Source: Rhodocyclus gracilis
Lineage (GTDB): Bacteria; Pseudomonadota; Gammaproteobacteria; Burkholderiales; Rhodocyclaceae
Assembly (NCBI RefSeq): GCF_009617575.1
Contig: NZ_WIXJ01000001.1
Span: 62,001 to 126,000 of the forward strand
Length of the DNA: 64,000 nt
Direction of reading: 5' to 3'
The translations under genes were made by a program, and so were the position numbers. Positions 25,441 to 34,911 of this stretch are shown here, one piece after another. The notes beneath the pieces are model-generated. The model was not told the origin of the DNA and ran no database searches. It saw nothing but the letters and a program-made list of their open reading frames with translations. Each line of letters begins with the position of its first letter. Position 1 is the first letter of the stretch.

Positions 25441-26461
25441 GCGCCACCTCCACGCGAACATCGCGCTCGGCGAGCCAGGCCCAGGCGGCTTCGAGCTGCG
25501 CCGCCTCGCCCTTGGCCAGCACGAGCAGGCTGCCGAAGGGGCGGCCGCGTATTTCATCGATCTGACCGTGCAGAATATTGATGTCGACGCTGAAGCGGCG
25601 GCTCAATTCGGAGATCAGCGGCGCATCGGTCGACTGCCCGGAGAAGAACAAACGGCGCAAGGCCGCCCCATCGGCCAGATGCGGCTGCGACAGGCGTTCG
25701 AGAAGTCCGGGCGGTGTCTCATGGCCGATGACATCGCGAATCAGGGTCTGCGTCAGCGCCATCTGCGGCTGCGTGAAGACGCTGAAGACGTCGCCCTGCT
25801 CGATGATGCGCCCACCGTCGAGGACGGCGACACGGTCGCACAGATCCTTGATTACCTGCATTTCGTGGGTAATGACCACCACCGTCAGCCCCAGGCGGCG
25901 ATTGATGTCGCGCAGAAGTGCGAGAATCGAGCGCGTCGTCTCGGGGTCGAGCGCCGAGGTCGCCTCGTCGCAAAGCAGGACTTTCGGCTGGCTCGCCAGC
26001 GCGCGGGCGATGCCGACGCGCTGCTTCTGCCCCCCGGACAACTGCGCCGGATAGCGCCCGCGGTGATCGCCGAGGCCTACGAGATCGAGTAGCGGTGTGA
26101 CGCGTTCCTCGATGGCGGAACGCGTCATGCCGATCAGTTCGAGCGGCAGCGCGACGTTATCGAAAACAGTCCGCGACGACAGCAGGTTGAAGTGCTGGAA
26201 GATCATGCCGATTTCGTGACGCGCCGCCCGCAATGCCGCCGCGTCGAGCACGGTCAGATCGCGTCCGGCGACCAGCACGTGGCCTTCGCTCGGTCGTTCC
26301 AGCAGATTGATGCAGCGAATCAGGGTGCTCTTACCGGCGCCGCTGCGGCCGATGATGCCGAAAATCTCGCCGGGATCGATCTTCAGGTCGATACCGCTGA
26401 GCGCTTCGACGCGCCCGGCGCTACCGGCGTAGAACTTGGTGATGCCTTGCAATTGAATCAT
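25430..26461 (-). CDS. metN: methionine ABC transporter ATP-binding protein
   Basis: A 343-residue ATPase. It has Walker [11 protein letters not shown] near residue 37, the ABC signature [15 protein letters not shown], Walker [17 protein letters not shown], and the H-loop in [10 protein letters not shown]. The C-terminal NIL regulatory domain (about 265-343) mediates inhibition by intracellular methionine in the characterised homologue. First gene of metNIQ. The 200 or so bases upstream hold no SAM riboswitch that I can recognise, so regulation at the DNA level (MetJ/MetR type) is possible but not shown. Confidence 0.96.
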   Translation of the reverse strand: MIQLQGITKFYAGSAGRVEALSGIDLKIDPGEIFGIIGRSGAGKSTLIRCINLLERPSEGHVLVAGRDLTVLDAAALRAARHEIGMIFQHFNLLSSRTVFDNVALPLELIGMTRSAIEERVTPLLDLVGLGDHRGRYPAQLSGGQKQRVGIARALASQPKVLLCDEATSALDPETTRSILALLRDINRRLGLTVVVITHEMQVIKDLCDRVAVLDGGRIIEQGDVFSVFTQPQMALTQTLIRDVIGHETPPGLLERLSQPHLADGAALRRLFFSGQSTDAPLISELSRRFSVDINILHGQIDEIRGRPFGSLLVLAKGEAAQLEAAWAWLAERDVRVEVAHVQ

Positions 26462-26675
26462 GGTCTTCTGTGGGTGGTGCAGTTCGCGGCGCGGTGGAGA
26501 AAGCGCCCGCCGTGCTGAACTGCGGCTGGCACCTTAGCACCATCGCCGGCGACCACTAAGGAATAAAGAGTTCTCAGCTTATGCCCATCGGTGACTAGGA
26601 CAATCATATCGCCGACACATGGCGGCGAAACCCAGGCGCACCAGGAGCAACGCTAGTGCGGTCGACAGGCAGAAG

Positions 26676-26717
26676 AAAAAACGCGAGGGACCGGTCGCAG
26701 CGCAACCGGCCCCTCGC
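26676..26717 (-). terminator. rho-independent terminator after lpdA
   Basis: On the minus strand a 12-base arm GCGAGGGGCCGG pairs with CCGGTCCCTCGC around a GC-containing loop and is followed by GC then six T residues (26681-26676). It lies 20 bases after the lpdA stop and ends the sucAB-lpdA transcript. Confidence 0.9.
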
Positions 26718-26736
26718 CGCGTCTGACTAGCGCCGA

Positions 26737-28161
26737 TCAGGCGTGCAATGCCCGCTTGTCGCAGGCCAGAGCCGCTTCGTGAATGGCTTCCGACAGGGTC
26801 GGGTGACCGTGGCAGATGCGGGCGATGTCTTCCGAAGAGGCGCCAAATTCAAGCGCCGTGACGCCTTCCATGATCAGCTCCGAAGCGTTCGCACCGACAA
26901 TATGCAGGCCAAGCACGCGGTCGGTTTTAGCACAGGCCAGCATCTTCACGAAACCGCCCGTCTCGCCCATGCCGAGCGCACGTCCGTTGGCCATGAAGGG
27001 AATCTTGCCAACCTTGTAGTCGACACCTTCATCCTTCAACTGCTGTTCGGTCTTGCCGACCCAGGCGATTTCCGGGCTGGTGTAGATGACCCACGGGATG
27101 GTATCGAGATTGCAATGCCCCGCTTGCCCGGCCATCAACTCGGCAACCATGACGCCCTCTTCCATCGCCTTGTGCGCCAGCATCGGCCCGCGCACGACGT
27201 CACCCACCGCCCACACATTCGGCAGATTGGTACGGCATCGGTCGTCGACGACCACGCGCCCGGAAGCGTCGAGAGCCAGCCCGACGGCCTCGGCATTCAG
27301 TCCGTCGCTGTTCGGCGCGCGACCGACCGAGACGATGAGGCGGTCGGCTTCCAGCGTCTGCGCCGTGCCATCGGCGTCGGTGTAGGCGACCGACACGGAG
27401 TTTTCCCGCGTGTCGACGGCACCGATCTGGACACCCAGACGGATCGTCAGACCTTGTTTGGCAAAGGCGCGCGCGGCCTCGCGGGCGACATCGTTGTCGG
27501 CACTGGCGAGGAACTTGGGCGAAGCTTCCAGCAAGGTGACCTCGGTACCCAGACGGCTCCAGACACAGCCCATTTCGAGGCCGATCACCCCCGCGCCGAT
27601 GATCGCCAGCTTCTTCGGTACGGCGTCGATGGCGAGCGCGCCGACGTTATCGCAAACCAGTCGGTTATCGACGGTAATGCCCGGCAGATGCCGCGCACGC
27701 GATCCGGTGGCGACAACGACCTGCGTGGCCTCGACGATCTCGTCGCCGACTTTCACTTGCCAGTTCGCGCCCTCACGCCCGACGAAGGCGCCGCGCCCCG
27801 GCAGGAACGTAACCTTGTTCTTCTTGAACAGGCTGCGGATACCACCGGTCAGTTGGCTGACGATGCCGTCCTTGCGCGCCTGCATGCGCGCCACGTCGAT
27901 TTCTGGCGGGGCGATGCGAATCCCCTGCTCTGCAAAGCGGTGTGCCGCCTCTTCAAAAAGATGAGAGGTGTGCAGCAACGCCTTGGTCGGGATGCAGCCA
28001 ACGTTGAGGCAGGCGCCGCCCAGACGCGGTTCGCCTTTCGGGTCGGCGTACGGATTGTCTTCGCAGCAGGCGACCGAGAATCCGAGTTGTGCCGCGCGGA
28101 TGGCCGCGACATAGCCGCCGGGGCCGCCGCCAATGACCAGAACGTCGAATTGCTTGGGCAT
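26737..28161 (-). CDS. lpdA: dihydrolipoyl dehydrogenase (E3)
   Basis: FAD-dependent E3 component of 2-oxoglutarate dehydrogenase, re-oxidising dihydrolipoamide with NAD. The 474-residue product has the FAD motif VIGGGPGGYVAA, the redox pair Cys51/Cys56 in GGACLNVGCIPTK, the NAD motif AIIGAGVIGLEMG and the C-terminal catalytic HGHPTLSEAIHEA (His and Glu). The ATG at 28161 with GGGAG upstream is preferred over a 30-residue upstream extension. It is last in the order sucA-sucB-lpdA and separated from sucB by 115 bases. Confidence 0.96.
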   Translation of the reverse strand: MPKQFDVLVIGGGPGGYVAAIRAAQLGFSVACCEDNPYADPKGEPRLGGACLNVGCIPTKALLHTSHLFEEAAHRFAEQGIRIAPPEIDVARMQARKDGIVSQLTGGIRSLFKKNKVTFLPGRGAFVGREGANWQVKVGDEIVEATQVVVATGSRARHLPGITVDNRLVCDNVGALAIDAVPKKLAIIGAGVIGLEMGCVWSRLGTEVTLLEASPKFLASADNDVAREAARAFAKQGLTIRLGVQIGAVDTRENSVSVAYTDADGTAQTLEADRLIVSVGRAPNSDGLNAEAVGLALDASGRVVVDDRCRTNLPNVWAVGDVVRGPMLAHKAMEEGVMVAELMAGQAGHCNLDTIPWVIYTSPEIAWVGKTEQQLKDEGVDYKVGKIPFMANGRALGMGETGGFVKMLACAKTDRVLGLHIVGANASELIMEGVTALEFGASSEDIARICHGHPTLSEAIHEAALACDKRALHA

Positions 28162-28276
28162 GATTTTCTCCCTGAAATGTGAATCCGGCGCCCTTCTGCG
28201 TCGGGTGAAAACAGACACGCGCCGCGCCCCGCATCCGCCATCGTTGGCCAATACGGGCCGCGCTGCAGCGCGTGGC

Positions 28277-29485
28277 TTAAACGCCGAGCAGCAGGCGTGC
28301 CGGGTCTTCCAGTGCTTCCTTCATGGCGACCAGGGCCAGCACGGCTTCGCGCCCGTCGATGATTCTGTGATCGTAGGAGAGCGCCAGATAATTCATCGGA
28401 CGAATGACGATCTGCCCATCGACGACGACCGGGCGGTCCTTGGTCGCGTGAATGCCGAGAATCGCCGACTGCGGCGGATTGATGATCGGCGTCGACAGCA
28501 TCGACCCGAAGACACCACCGTTGGAAATCGAGAAAGTGCCACCCGTCAGATCTTCCAGCGTCAGCTTGCCTTCCTTGGCCTTCTGGCCGTATTCGGCGAT
28601 CTTCTTCTCGATCTGGGCGATGGAGAGTTGATCGACATCGCGCAGGATTGGCACCACCAGCCCGCGCGACGAACTGACGGCAATGCCCACGTCGATGAAG
28701 CCGTGGTAGACGATGTCGTTACCGTCGACCGAGGCGTTGATGATCGGGAATTTTTCCAGCGCGGCGACCGCCGCCTTGACGAAGAAACCCATGAAGCCGA
28801 GACGGACGCCGTGCGTCTTCTCGAACTTCTCGCCGTATTGCTTGCGCAGGGCGATGACATGGCTCATGTCGACCTCGTTGAAGGTCGTCAGGATGGCGTT
28901 TTCGTTCTTCGACTGGACGAGGCGTTCAGCGATGCGCGAGCGCAGGCGCGACATGGGCACGCGCTGTTCCGGGCGGTCACCGACCGGCAATTCAACCGGC
29001 AGCGTCACCGCCGGCACTGGTGCGGCGGCAACCGGGCGGGCTGGTTCGGCGAGGGCGTCTTCCTTGGTCACACGACCGCCGCGACCGCTGCCCAGCACAT
29101 CGGAAGCCGTCAGTCCTTTTTCTTCGAGAATCTTGCGCGCCGCCGGCATCGCCGTCGCGCGCGCGGCCGCAGCCGCCGCCGACGACAGGGGCGCGGCGAC
29201 GGGCGCGGCGGCCGCTGCCGGAGCTTCCTGACTCGCCGCGGCCTGCGCTTCGGTGTCGATGCGGGCGATGAGTTCGCCCGAGGCGACCGTATCGCCATCT
29301 TTCTTGACGATTTCGACCAGCACGCCCGCCGCCGGGGCGGGCAATTCCAGGACAACCTTGTCGGTCTCGATGTCGATCAGATTTTCGTCGCGAGCCACCG
29401 CGTCTCCGGCCTTCTTGCGCCAGGAGACCAGCGTCGCTTCGGCGACCGATTCGGAAAGCTGCGGTACTTTGACGTCGATGATCAT
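28277..29485 (-). CDS. sucB: 2-oxoglutarate dehydrogenase E2 (dihydrolipoyl succinyltransferase)
   Basis: The core of the 2-oxoglutarate dehydrogenase complex, transferring succinyl to CoA. The 402-residue product has one lipoyl domain (about 1-75; Lys43 in [12 protein letters not shown] is the lipoylation site) and an Ala/Pro-rich linker. A peripheral-subunit-binding domain sits near 110-145 ([12 protein letters not shown]). The catalytic domain (about 170-402) ends with [13 protein letters not shown], where His373 and Asp377 are catalytic. The ATG at 29485 starts the canonical [14 protein letters not shown]. It lies 82 bases after sucA. Confidence 0.97.
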   Translation of the reverse strand: MIIDVKVPQLSESVAEATLVSWRKKAGDAVARDENLIDIETDKVVLELPAPAAGVLVEIVKKDGDTVASGELIARIDTEAQAAASQEAPAAAAAPVAAPLSSAAAAAARATAMPAARKILEEKGLTASDVLGSGRGGRVTKEDALAEPARPVAAAPVPAVTLPVELPVGDRPEQRVPMSRLRSRIAERLVQSKNENAILTTFNEVDMSHVIALRKQYGEKFEKTHGVRLGFMGFFVKAAVAALEKFPIINASVDGNDIVYHGFIDVGIAVSSSRGLVVPILRDVDQLSIAQIEKKIAEYGQKAKEGKLTLEDLTGGTFSISNGGVFGSMLSTPIINPPQSAILGIHATKDRPVVVDGQIVIRPMNYLALSYDHRIIDGREAVLALVAMKEALEDPARLLLGV

Positions 29486-29567
29486 GCTCGCTCCGATGCA
29501 GTATCGATGGGTCGCAGGGCTGGCGGCACGGCTGCCAGCGGAGACGACCACGTGGGGTAATGGGTAA

Positions 29568-32420
29568 TTACGGATTCAGTTTGGGAGTCGCCTGGTACTC
29601 GATCTCGCCGAGGGCGGAATCGATCACGGCCTTTTGTTGCGCGTTGTGCTTGGCCAGATAGCCCACCGCCGGCGACGCCGAGGCCGGGCGAGAAACGAGC
29701 AGCAAGCGTTGGTTCTCGCTGAGCGAATGCGATAGATGCTGCCGCGACGCCATCCAGTACCAGGCGCCCTGATTGCGCGGCTCTTCCTGGCACCAGACCA
29801 CCTCGCTGGCATTGGGGTAGCGCGCCAGCTCTGCCTTGTAGAGCGCCTCGGGGAAGGGATAGAACTGTTCGAGGCGGACGATGGCGATGTGACCGATCTT
29901 GCGCTCGCGCCGGGCGGCCAGGAGTTCGTAGTAAATCTTGCCGGAGCAAACGACGATACGCGTCACCGCTGCCGGATCGAGCGGATCGACTTCGCCGATG
30001 ACACGACGGAATTCGCCGTTGGCCATCTCATCGAGTGTCGACGTCGCGTCCTTGTGGCGCAGCAGGGATTTCGGCGTAAACACCACCAGCGGCTTGCGCT
30101 GCGGGCGCACGCCCTGACGGCGCAACAGGTGGAAGACCTGTGCCGGCGTCGTCGGCTGGCAGACTTCCATATTCATTTCGGCGCAAAGCGTCATGAAGCG
30201 CTCGATCCGTGCCGACGAGTGTTCCGGCCCCTGCCCTTCGTAGCCGTGCGGGAGCAGCAGAACCAGGCCGCAGGCGCGCCCCCACTTGGTTTCGCCCGAC
30301 GTGATGAACTGGTCGATGACGACCTGCGCGCCGTTGGCGAAGTCGCCGAACTGGGCTTCCCAGACGACGAGGTCGTACGGCGTCGAGGTACCGTAGCCGT
30401 ATTCGAAGGCAAGAACGGCCTCCTCCGACAAAACCGAGTCGAAGCACTGGAATTCGGCCTGCTTCTCCTGCAAATGCGACAGCGGGTAGAAGTTACCCTC
30501 CTCGCGCACCTCGCGCGCCTGGTCGTGCAAGGCGGCGTGGCGATGGAAGAAGGTGCCACGGCCAACGTCCTCGCCGGAGAGGCGAACGCCGTAGCCGGAT
30601 ACGAGCAAAGTCGCATAGGCGAGGTTTTCGGCCATCCCCCAGTCGAACGGCAGGCGACCTTCGCCCATCGCCCGACGGTCGTCGATGATCTTCTTCACCC
30701 GATTGTGCAGAACGATGCTATCGGGCACCGTCGTCAGACGCTCGGAAAGGCGACGGATCTCGCCTTCAGGCACACGCGTATCGACGTTCTCGATGTACTT
30801 CGCGGGCAGGAAGGATGCCCAGTCGATCGTCAGCGGATGCTTGTAACCGGCGATTACCGGGTTGTAGAGCAGTTCGCCACGATCAAGGTGCTCGCGGTAG
30901 TCGCTGATCATGCGATCCGGCCCGTCGGCTGCCAGCACGCCTTCGGCAACCAGCCGATCGGCGTAAAGACGGCGCGTACCGGGGTGTGCGGCAATCTTGC
31001 GATACATCAGCGGCTGCGTGACCATCGGCTCGTCCTGCTCGTTGTGGCCGAGTTTGCGGTAGCAGACGATGTCGACGACGACATCCTTGCGGAAGGTCTG
31101 GCGGAATTCGATGGCAATGCGCGTCGCCAGCGCCACGGCCTCGGGGTCGTCGCCATTGACGTGAAAAATCGGCGCGTCGGCCATCTTGAAGATGTCCGTG
31201 CAGTACAGGGACGAGCGCAGATCGCGCGGGTCAGAGGTAGTGAAACCGATCTGGTTGTTCACCACCAGATGCACGGCGCCGCCAACACCGTAGCCGCGCG
31301 TCTGTGCGAAGTTGAGCATCTCCTGGTTGACGCCCTGCCCGGCCACCGCTGCGTCACCGTGGATGATGACGGGGAGAACCTTGTCCTTGCCGAGCTTGCC
31401 GCGCCGCCGTTGACGGGCGAACACAGCGCCGACGACGACCGGATTGACGATCTCGAGGTGCGACGGGTTGAAGGCCAGCGTCAGGTGGCACGGTCCTCCC
31501 GGCGTCGACACATCGGACGAATAGCCCATGTGGTACTTGACGTCGCCCGACGAGAGATCCTGCGCCTTCTTGCCCTCGAACTCGGCAAACAGCATCGCCG
31601 GCGACTTGCCGAGAATGTTCACCAGCACGTTCAGACGGCCACGGTGCGCCATACCGACGACCATTTCATCGACGCCGCCGGTGCCCGCAACGCGCACCAG
31701 TTCGTCCATGGCGACGATCAGCGCTTCGCCACCTTCGAGCGAGAAGCGCTTCTGACCGACGTAGCGGGTATGCAGGTATCGCTCGAGCGTCTCGGCCGCC
31801 GTCAGGCGCTCGAGAAAGCGCTTCTTCTGGTCCGGCGCGTAAGAGCCGGTGGCGCGGATCGTCTCCAGACGCTGCTGCAGCCAGCGCTTTTCGGCAATCT
31901 GCGACATGTACATGTACTCGACGCCGATGGGACCACAGTAGGTCTCGCGCAAGGCGTCGTAAATCTGCCCGAAGGTCGCCCGCTCGGGAACACCACGGAA
32001 CGAACCGGCGTTGAAGACGGTATTCCGGTCGGCGTCGGACAAGTCGTAGTTCGCAGGGTCAAGCTCCTGCATTTCCGGGCGCGGCTGACGCTTGAGCGGA
32101 TCGAGGTTCGCCCAGCGCGCGCCAAGAAAGCGATAAGCGTTGATCAACTGGAGCAGGCCGACCTGCTTGCGGTCATCGACCGGCTGACCGGCGGTGGTGC
32201 GGTAGCCACCCTTCTTCGCCAAATCGGCGAAGGCATTGATCACCGGCGTATGCGCGACATCGCGTGCAGCAGCGCCGGGTTGCTGCGCCAGCTTGTCGAA
32301 GTGTTCGCGCCAGGCTTCAGGCACTGAAGCAGGATTGTCGAGATAGCTCTCGTAAAGGGCTTCGACGAACGGAGCGTTGCCGCCGAAGAGAAAGGAATTA
32401 CCAATCAACTGCTTCATCAT
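29568..32420 (-). CDS. sucA: 2-oxoglutarate dehydrogenase E1
   Basis: Thiamine-diphosphate enzyme decarboxylating 2-oxoglutarate, the first step of the SucAB-Lpd complex. The 950-residue product has the N-terminal [19 protein letters not shown] segment, the TPP/Mg motif in [13 protein letters not shown] continuing to [12 protein letters not shown], and the [13 protein letters not shown] active-site block. The C-terminal pyrimidine-binding domain includes [20 protein letters not shown]. The ATG at 32420 follows AGGTGG. It is the first gene of sucA-sucB-lpdA, and a 113-base gap with a large hairpin separates it from gltA. Confidence 0.97.
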   Translation of the reverse strand: MMKQLIGNSFLFGGNAPFVEALYESYLDNPASVPEAWREHFDKLAQQPGAAARDVAHTPVINAFADLAKKGGYRTTAGQPVDDRKQVGLLQLINAYRFLGARWANLDPLKRQPRPEMQELDPANYDLSDADRNTVFNAGSFRGVPERATFGQIYDALRETYCGPIGVEYMYMSQIAEKRWLQQRLETIRATGSYAPDQKKRFLERLTAAETLERYLHTRYVGQKRFSLEGGEALIVAMDELVRVAGTGGVDEMVVGMAHRGRLNVLVNILGKSPAMLFAEFEGKKAQDLSSGDVKYHMGYSSDVSTPGGPCHLTLAFNPSHLEIVNPVVVGAVFARQRRRGKLGKDKVLPVIIHGDAAVAGQGVNQEMLNFAQTRGYGVGGAVHLVVNNQIGFTTSDPRDLRSSLYCTDIFKMADAPIFHVNGDDPEAVALATRIAIEFRQTFRKDVVVDIVCYRKLGHNEQDEPMVTQPLMYRKIAAHPGTRRLYADRLVAEGVLAADGPDRMISDYREHLDRGELLYNPVIAGYKHPLTIDWASFLPAKYIENVDTRVPEGEIRRLSERLTTVPDSIVLHNRVKKIIDDRRAMGEGRLPFDWGMAENLAYATLLVSGYGVRLSGEDVGRGTFFHRHAALHDQAREVREEGNFYPLSHLQEKQAEFQCFDSVLSEEAVLAFEYGYGTSTPYDLVVWEAQFGDFANGAQVVIDQFITSGETKWGRACGLVLLLPHGYEGQGPEHSSARIERFMTLCAEMNMEVCQPTTPAQVFHLLRRQGVRPQRKPLVVFTPKSLLRHKDATSTLDEMANGEFRRVIGEVDPLDPAAVTRIVVCSGKIYYELLAARRERKIGHIAIVRLEQFYPFPEALYKAELARYPNASEVVWCQEEPRNQGAWYWMASRQHLSHSLSENQRLLLVSRPASASPAVGYLAKHNAQQKAVIDSALGEIEYQATPKLNP

Positions 32421-32455
32421 GACTTCCACCTGCTATCGGTAAGCGCTAGTACGAG

Positions 32456-32493
32456 CTTGCCGGCCCCCGCCGCGGGGCGAAACTGCCGGCAAG
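32456..32493. repeat. nested palindrome between gltA and sucA
   Basis: CTTGCCGGC (32456-32464) and GCCGGCAAG (32485-32493) are perfect inverted arms. The intervening bases contain an inner CCCCGC/GCGGGG arm pair. No T-run follows on either strand. It may be a transcript-processing or stabilising hairpin in the gltA-sucA intergenic mRNA rather than a terminator. Confidence 0.55.
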
Positions 32494-32533
32494 CACCGGC
32501 GACAGCGCCGACAAGCGCCGCCGCACCGAGACA

Positions 32534-33829
32534 TCAGCGCTGGTCGATCGGGGCCACGTTGCGCCGCGCCGCGCCGATATACAGCTGACGCGGACGACCG
32601 ATCTTGTATTCCGGGTCGATCAGCATTTCTTCCCACTGCGCCATCCAGCCCACGGTGCGCGCCAGAGCAAAAATGCAGGTGAACATCGACGTCGGGATGC
32701 CAAGCGCCTTCTGCACGATGCCGGAGTAGAAATCGACGTTCGGATAAAGTTTCTTCTCGATGAAATACTCGTCTTCAAGCGCGATCTTTTCGAGCGTCAG
32801 GGCGAGCTTGAAGAGACGATCATTTTCCAGGCCCAGTTCGGTGAGAACGTCGCCGCAGACCTTGCGCATCAGCTTGGCGCGCGGGTCGAAGTTCTTGTAG
32901 ACGCGGTGACCGAAGCCCATCAGCTTGAAGCTGTCGTTCTTGTCCTTGGCACGCTTGATGAACTCGTCGACGCGCGAAACGTCGCCGATCTGTTCGAGCA
33001 TGTTGAGGCAGGCTTCGTTGGCGCCGCCGTGCGCCGGTCCCCACAGGCAGGCGATGCCGGCTGAGATGCAGGCGAAAGGGTTGGCGCCCGAGGAACCGGC
33101 CAGGCGCACGGTCGAGGTCGACGCGTTCTGCTCGTGGTCGGCGTGCAGCGTGAAGATGATGTCGAGGGCGCGCACCAGCACCGGATTCGGCTTGTACTGC
33201 TCGCACGGTGTGCCGAACATCATGTGCATGAAGTTCGCCGTGTAATCGAGGTCGTTGCGCGGGTACATGAAGGGCTCGCCCATCGAGTACTTGTAGGCCA
33301 TGGCGACGATGGTCGGCATCTTGGCGACGATGCGGTTGAAGCTGATGTTGCGGTGCTCGGCGTCGTAGAAATTCATGGCGTCGTGGTAGAACGCCGACAG
33401 CGCGCCGACCACGCCGACCATGACCGCCATCGGGTGCGCGTCACGCCGGAAGCCCTGGAAGAACTTGACGAGCTGTTCATGCACCATCGTGTGCTGCTTG
33501 ATGGTCATCTCGAACTTGCCCTTCTGCTGCTGGTTCGGCAGTTCGCCGTTTTTCAGCAGGTAAGCGACTTCGAGGAAGTTACAGTGATCGGCGAGTTGCT
33601 CAATGGGATAGCCGCGATACAGCAACTCACCCTTGTCACCATCGATGAAGGTGATTTTCGATTTGCAGCTTGCCGTCGACAGATAGCCGGTGTCGTAGGT
33701 GAACAAGCCGGTTTTGGCGCCCAGAGTGCGGATGTCGACGCAGTCATTGCCGTGCGTCGGCGTCATGATCGGGAATTCGGCGGGTTCCCTCCCCTCAATA
33801 ATCAGACTTGCCTTGCGTTCGGTGGTCAT
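32534..33829 (-). CDS. gltA: citrate synthase (type II)
   Basis: Condenses acetyl-CoA and oxaloacetate to citrate. The 431-residue product is of the large Gram-negative hexameric type, which is usually NADH-inhibited. Catalytic residues are seen as His in [12 protein letters not shown], His in [14 protein letters not shown] and Asp in [11 protein letters not shown]. The arginine that binds substrate is in the same [11 protein letters not shown] block. It lies between sdhE (69-base gap upstream) and sucA, within the TCA block. Confidence 0.97.
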   Translation of the reverse strand: MTTERKASLIIEGREPAEFPIMTPTHGNDCVDIRTLGAKTGLFTYDTGYLSTASCKSKITFIDGDKGELLYRGYPIEQLADHCNFLEVAYLLKNGELPNQQQKGKFEMTIKQHTMVHEQLVKFFQGFRRDAHPMAVMVGVVGALSAFYHDAMNFYDAEHRNISFNRIVAKMPTIVAMAYKYSMGEPFMYPRNDLDYTANFMHMMFGTPCEQYKPNPVLVRALDIIFTLHADHEQNASTSTVRLAGSSGANPFACISAGIACLWGPAHGGANEACLNMLEQIGDVSRVDEFIKRAKDKNDSFKLMGFGHRVYKNFDPRAKLMRKVCGDVLTELGLENDRLFKLALTLEKIALEDEYFIEKKLYPNVDFYSGIVQKALGIPTSMFTCIFALARTVGWMAQWEEMLIDPEYKIGRPRQLYIGAARRNVAPIDQR

Positions 33830-33898
33830 GTTTTTGAGTCCCTATTCAGTTGAATGAGTTCAAGGGGAATACTGCCAGCGTCGTCTCCGCACCCCGTC

Positions 33899-34159
33899 TT
33901 ACGCCGGATTCCTTGTCCGGCTTGAGCGCAACATGGCCAGTACGGCAGCCTGTTGCGGGTTTTTCGGCTCCTGGTCGCCGTTGATCAGCGGCCAGAGAGC
34001 GAAATCTTCGAGATCTGCCAACTCGGCAAATTCCTGTGCCTGCGCTTCGTCAAGATCGGCGAAACGCGTGTCAAGAAAATGACCGAGTAGCAGGTCGAGT
34101 TCGAGTAAGGCGCGCCGGGTACAACGCCAGCGCAACCGGTTCAGAGCATCGCGATCCAC
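33899..34159 (-). CDS. sdhE: succinate dehydrogenase flavinylation factor SdhE
   Basis: Small soluble factor (86 residues, DUF339/SdhE family) that assists covalent FAD attachment to SdhA. The N-terminal block LNRLRWRCTRRALLELDLLLG matches the family. At the RGxxE motif, however, the Gly is replaced by Ala (RRALLE), a noteworthy change at a residue important in characterised homologues. It starts with GTG 13 bases after sdhB and continues the sdhCDAB unit. Confidence 0.92.
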   Translation of the reverse strand: MDRDALNRLRWRCTRRALLELDLLLGHFLDTRFADLDEAQAQEFAELADLEDFALWPLINGDQEPKNPQQAAVLAMLRSSRTRNPA

Positions 34160-34172
34160 TGCGAAGGCGCCG

Positions 34173-34886
34173 TCAGACAGCCCGCCGGACCATCATTTCC
34201 TTGATTTTGCCGATCGCCAGGGTCGGGTTCAGCCCCTTCGGGCAGACGTCGACGCAGTTCATGATCGTGTGGCAACGGAAAAGACGGTACGGGTCGTTGA
34301 GGTCGTCGAGACGCTCGCTGGTCGCTTCGTCGCGCGTGTCGGCGATGAAGCGGTAGGCGTTGAGCAGACCCGCCGGACCGACGAAGCGGTCCGGGTTCCA
34401 CCAGAACGACGGACACGAGGTCGAGCAGCAGGCGCAGAGGATGCACTCGTAAAGGCCGTTGAGCTCTTCACGGTCTTCCGGCGACTGCAGGCGCTCGCGC
34501 TCAGGCGGCGGCGTGTCATTGATCAAGTAGGGCTTGATCGAGTGGTACTGCTTGAAGAACTGGGTCATGTCCACGATCAGGTCGCGGATGACCGGCAGGC
34601 CGGGCAAGGGACGCAGCACCACCGGCGACTTCAGCGTTGACACCTCGGTCAGGCAGGCCAGCCCGTTCTTGCCGTTGATGTTCATCGCATCCGAACCGCA
34701 GATGCCTTCGCGGCAGGAACGACGGAAGGACAGCGAGTCGTCCTGCGCCTTCAGCTTGACCAGCACGTCGAGCAGCTTGCGGTCGGTCACCGGATTCACT
34801 TCGACCGAGTAGTCCTGCATGCGCGGCGCGTCGTCGCGGTCCGGATCGTAGCGGTAAATCTTGAACTGGAGCGTACGGTTCGTCAT
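34173..34886 (-). CDS. sdhB: succinate dehydrogenase iron-sulfur subunit
   Basis: A 237-residue electron-transfer subunit. The [2Fe-2S] ligands lie in CREGICGSDAMNINGKNGLAC (about 57-77). The [4Fe-4S] ligands lie in CILCACCSTSCP and the [3Fe-4S] ligands in CHTIMNCVDVCPKGLNP, joined with the last of the preceding set as usual. The ATG at 34886 is preceded by AAGGAG. It passes electrons from SdhA flavin to ubiquinone at the membrane anchors SdhC/SdhD. It sits 25 bases after sdhA. Confidence 0.97.
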   Translation of the reverse strand: MTNRTLQFKIYRYDPDRDDAPRMQDYSVEVNPVTDRKLLDVLVKLKAQDDSLSFRRSCREGICGSDAMNINGKNGLACLTEVSTLKSPVVLRPLPGLPVIRDLIVDMTQFFKQYHSIKPYLINDTPPPERERLQSPEDREELNGLYECILCACCSTSCPSFWWNPDRFVGPAGLLNAYRFIADTRDEATSERLDDLNDPYRLFRCHTIMNCVDVCPKGLNPTLAIGKIKEMMVRRAV

Positions 34887-34911
34887 TCTTATCAACTCCT
34901 TGCGACGCGAT

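Noticed and set aside
26462-26675. Possible SAM riboswitch before metN
   Set aside because: I could not find the paired elements of any SAM riboswitch class in this stretch; a covariance-model search would be needed to claim one.
29736-32327. 863-codon open frame opposite sucA
   Set aside because: It lies fully antisense to the well-conserved sucA. Its translation is Arg/His/Asp-rich with no known domain, typical of GC-rich shadow frames.
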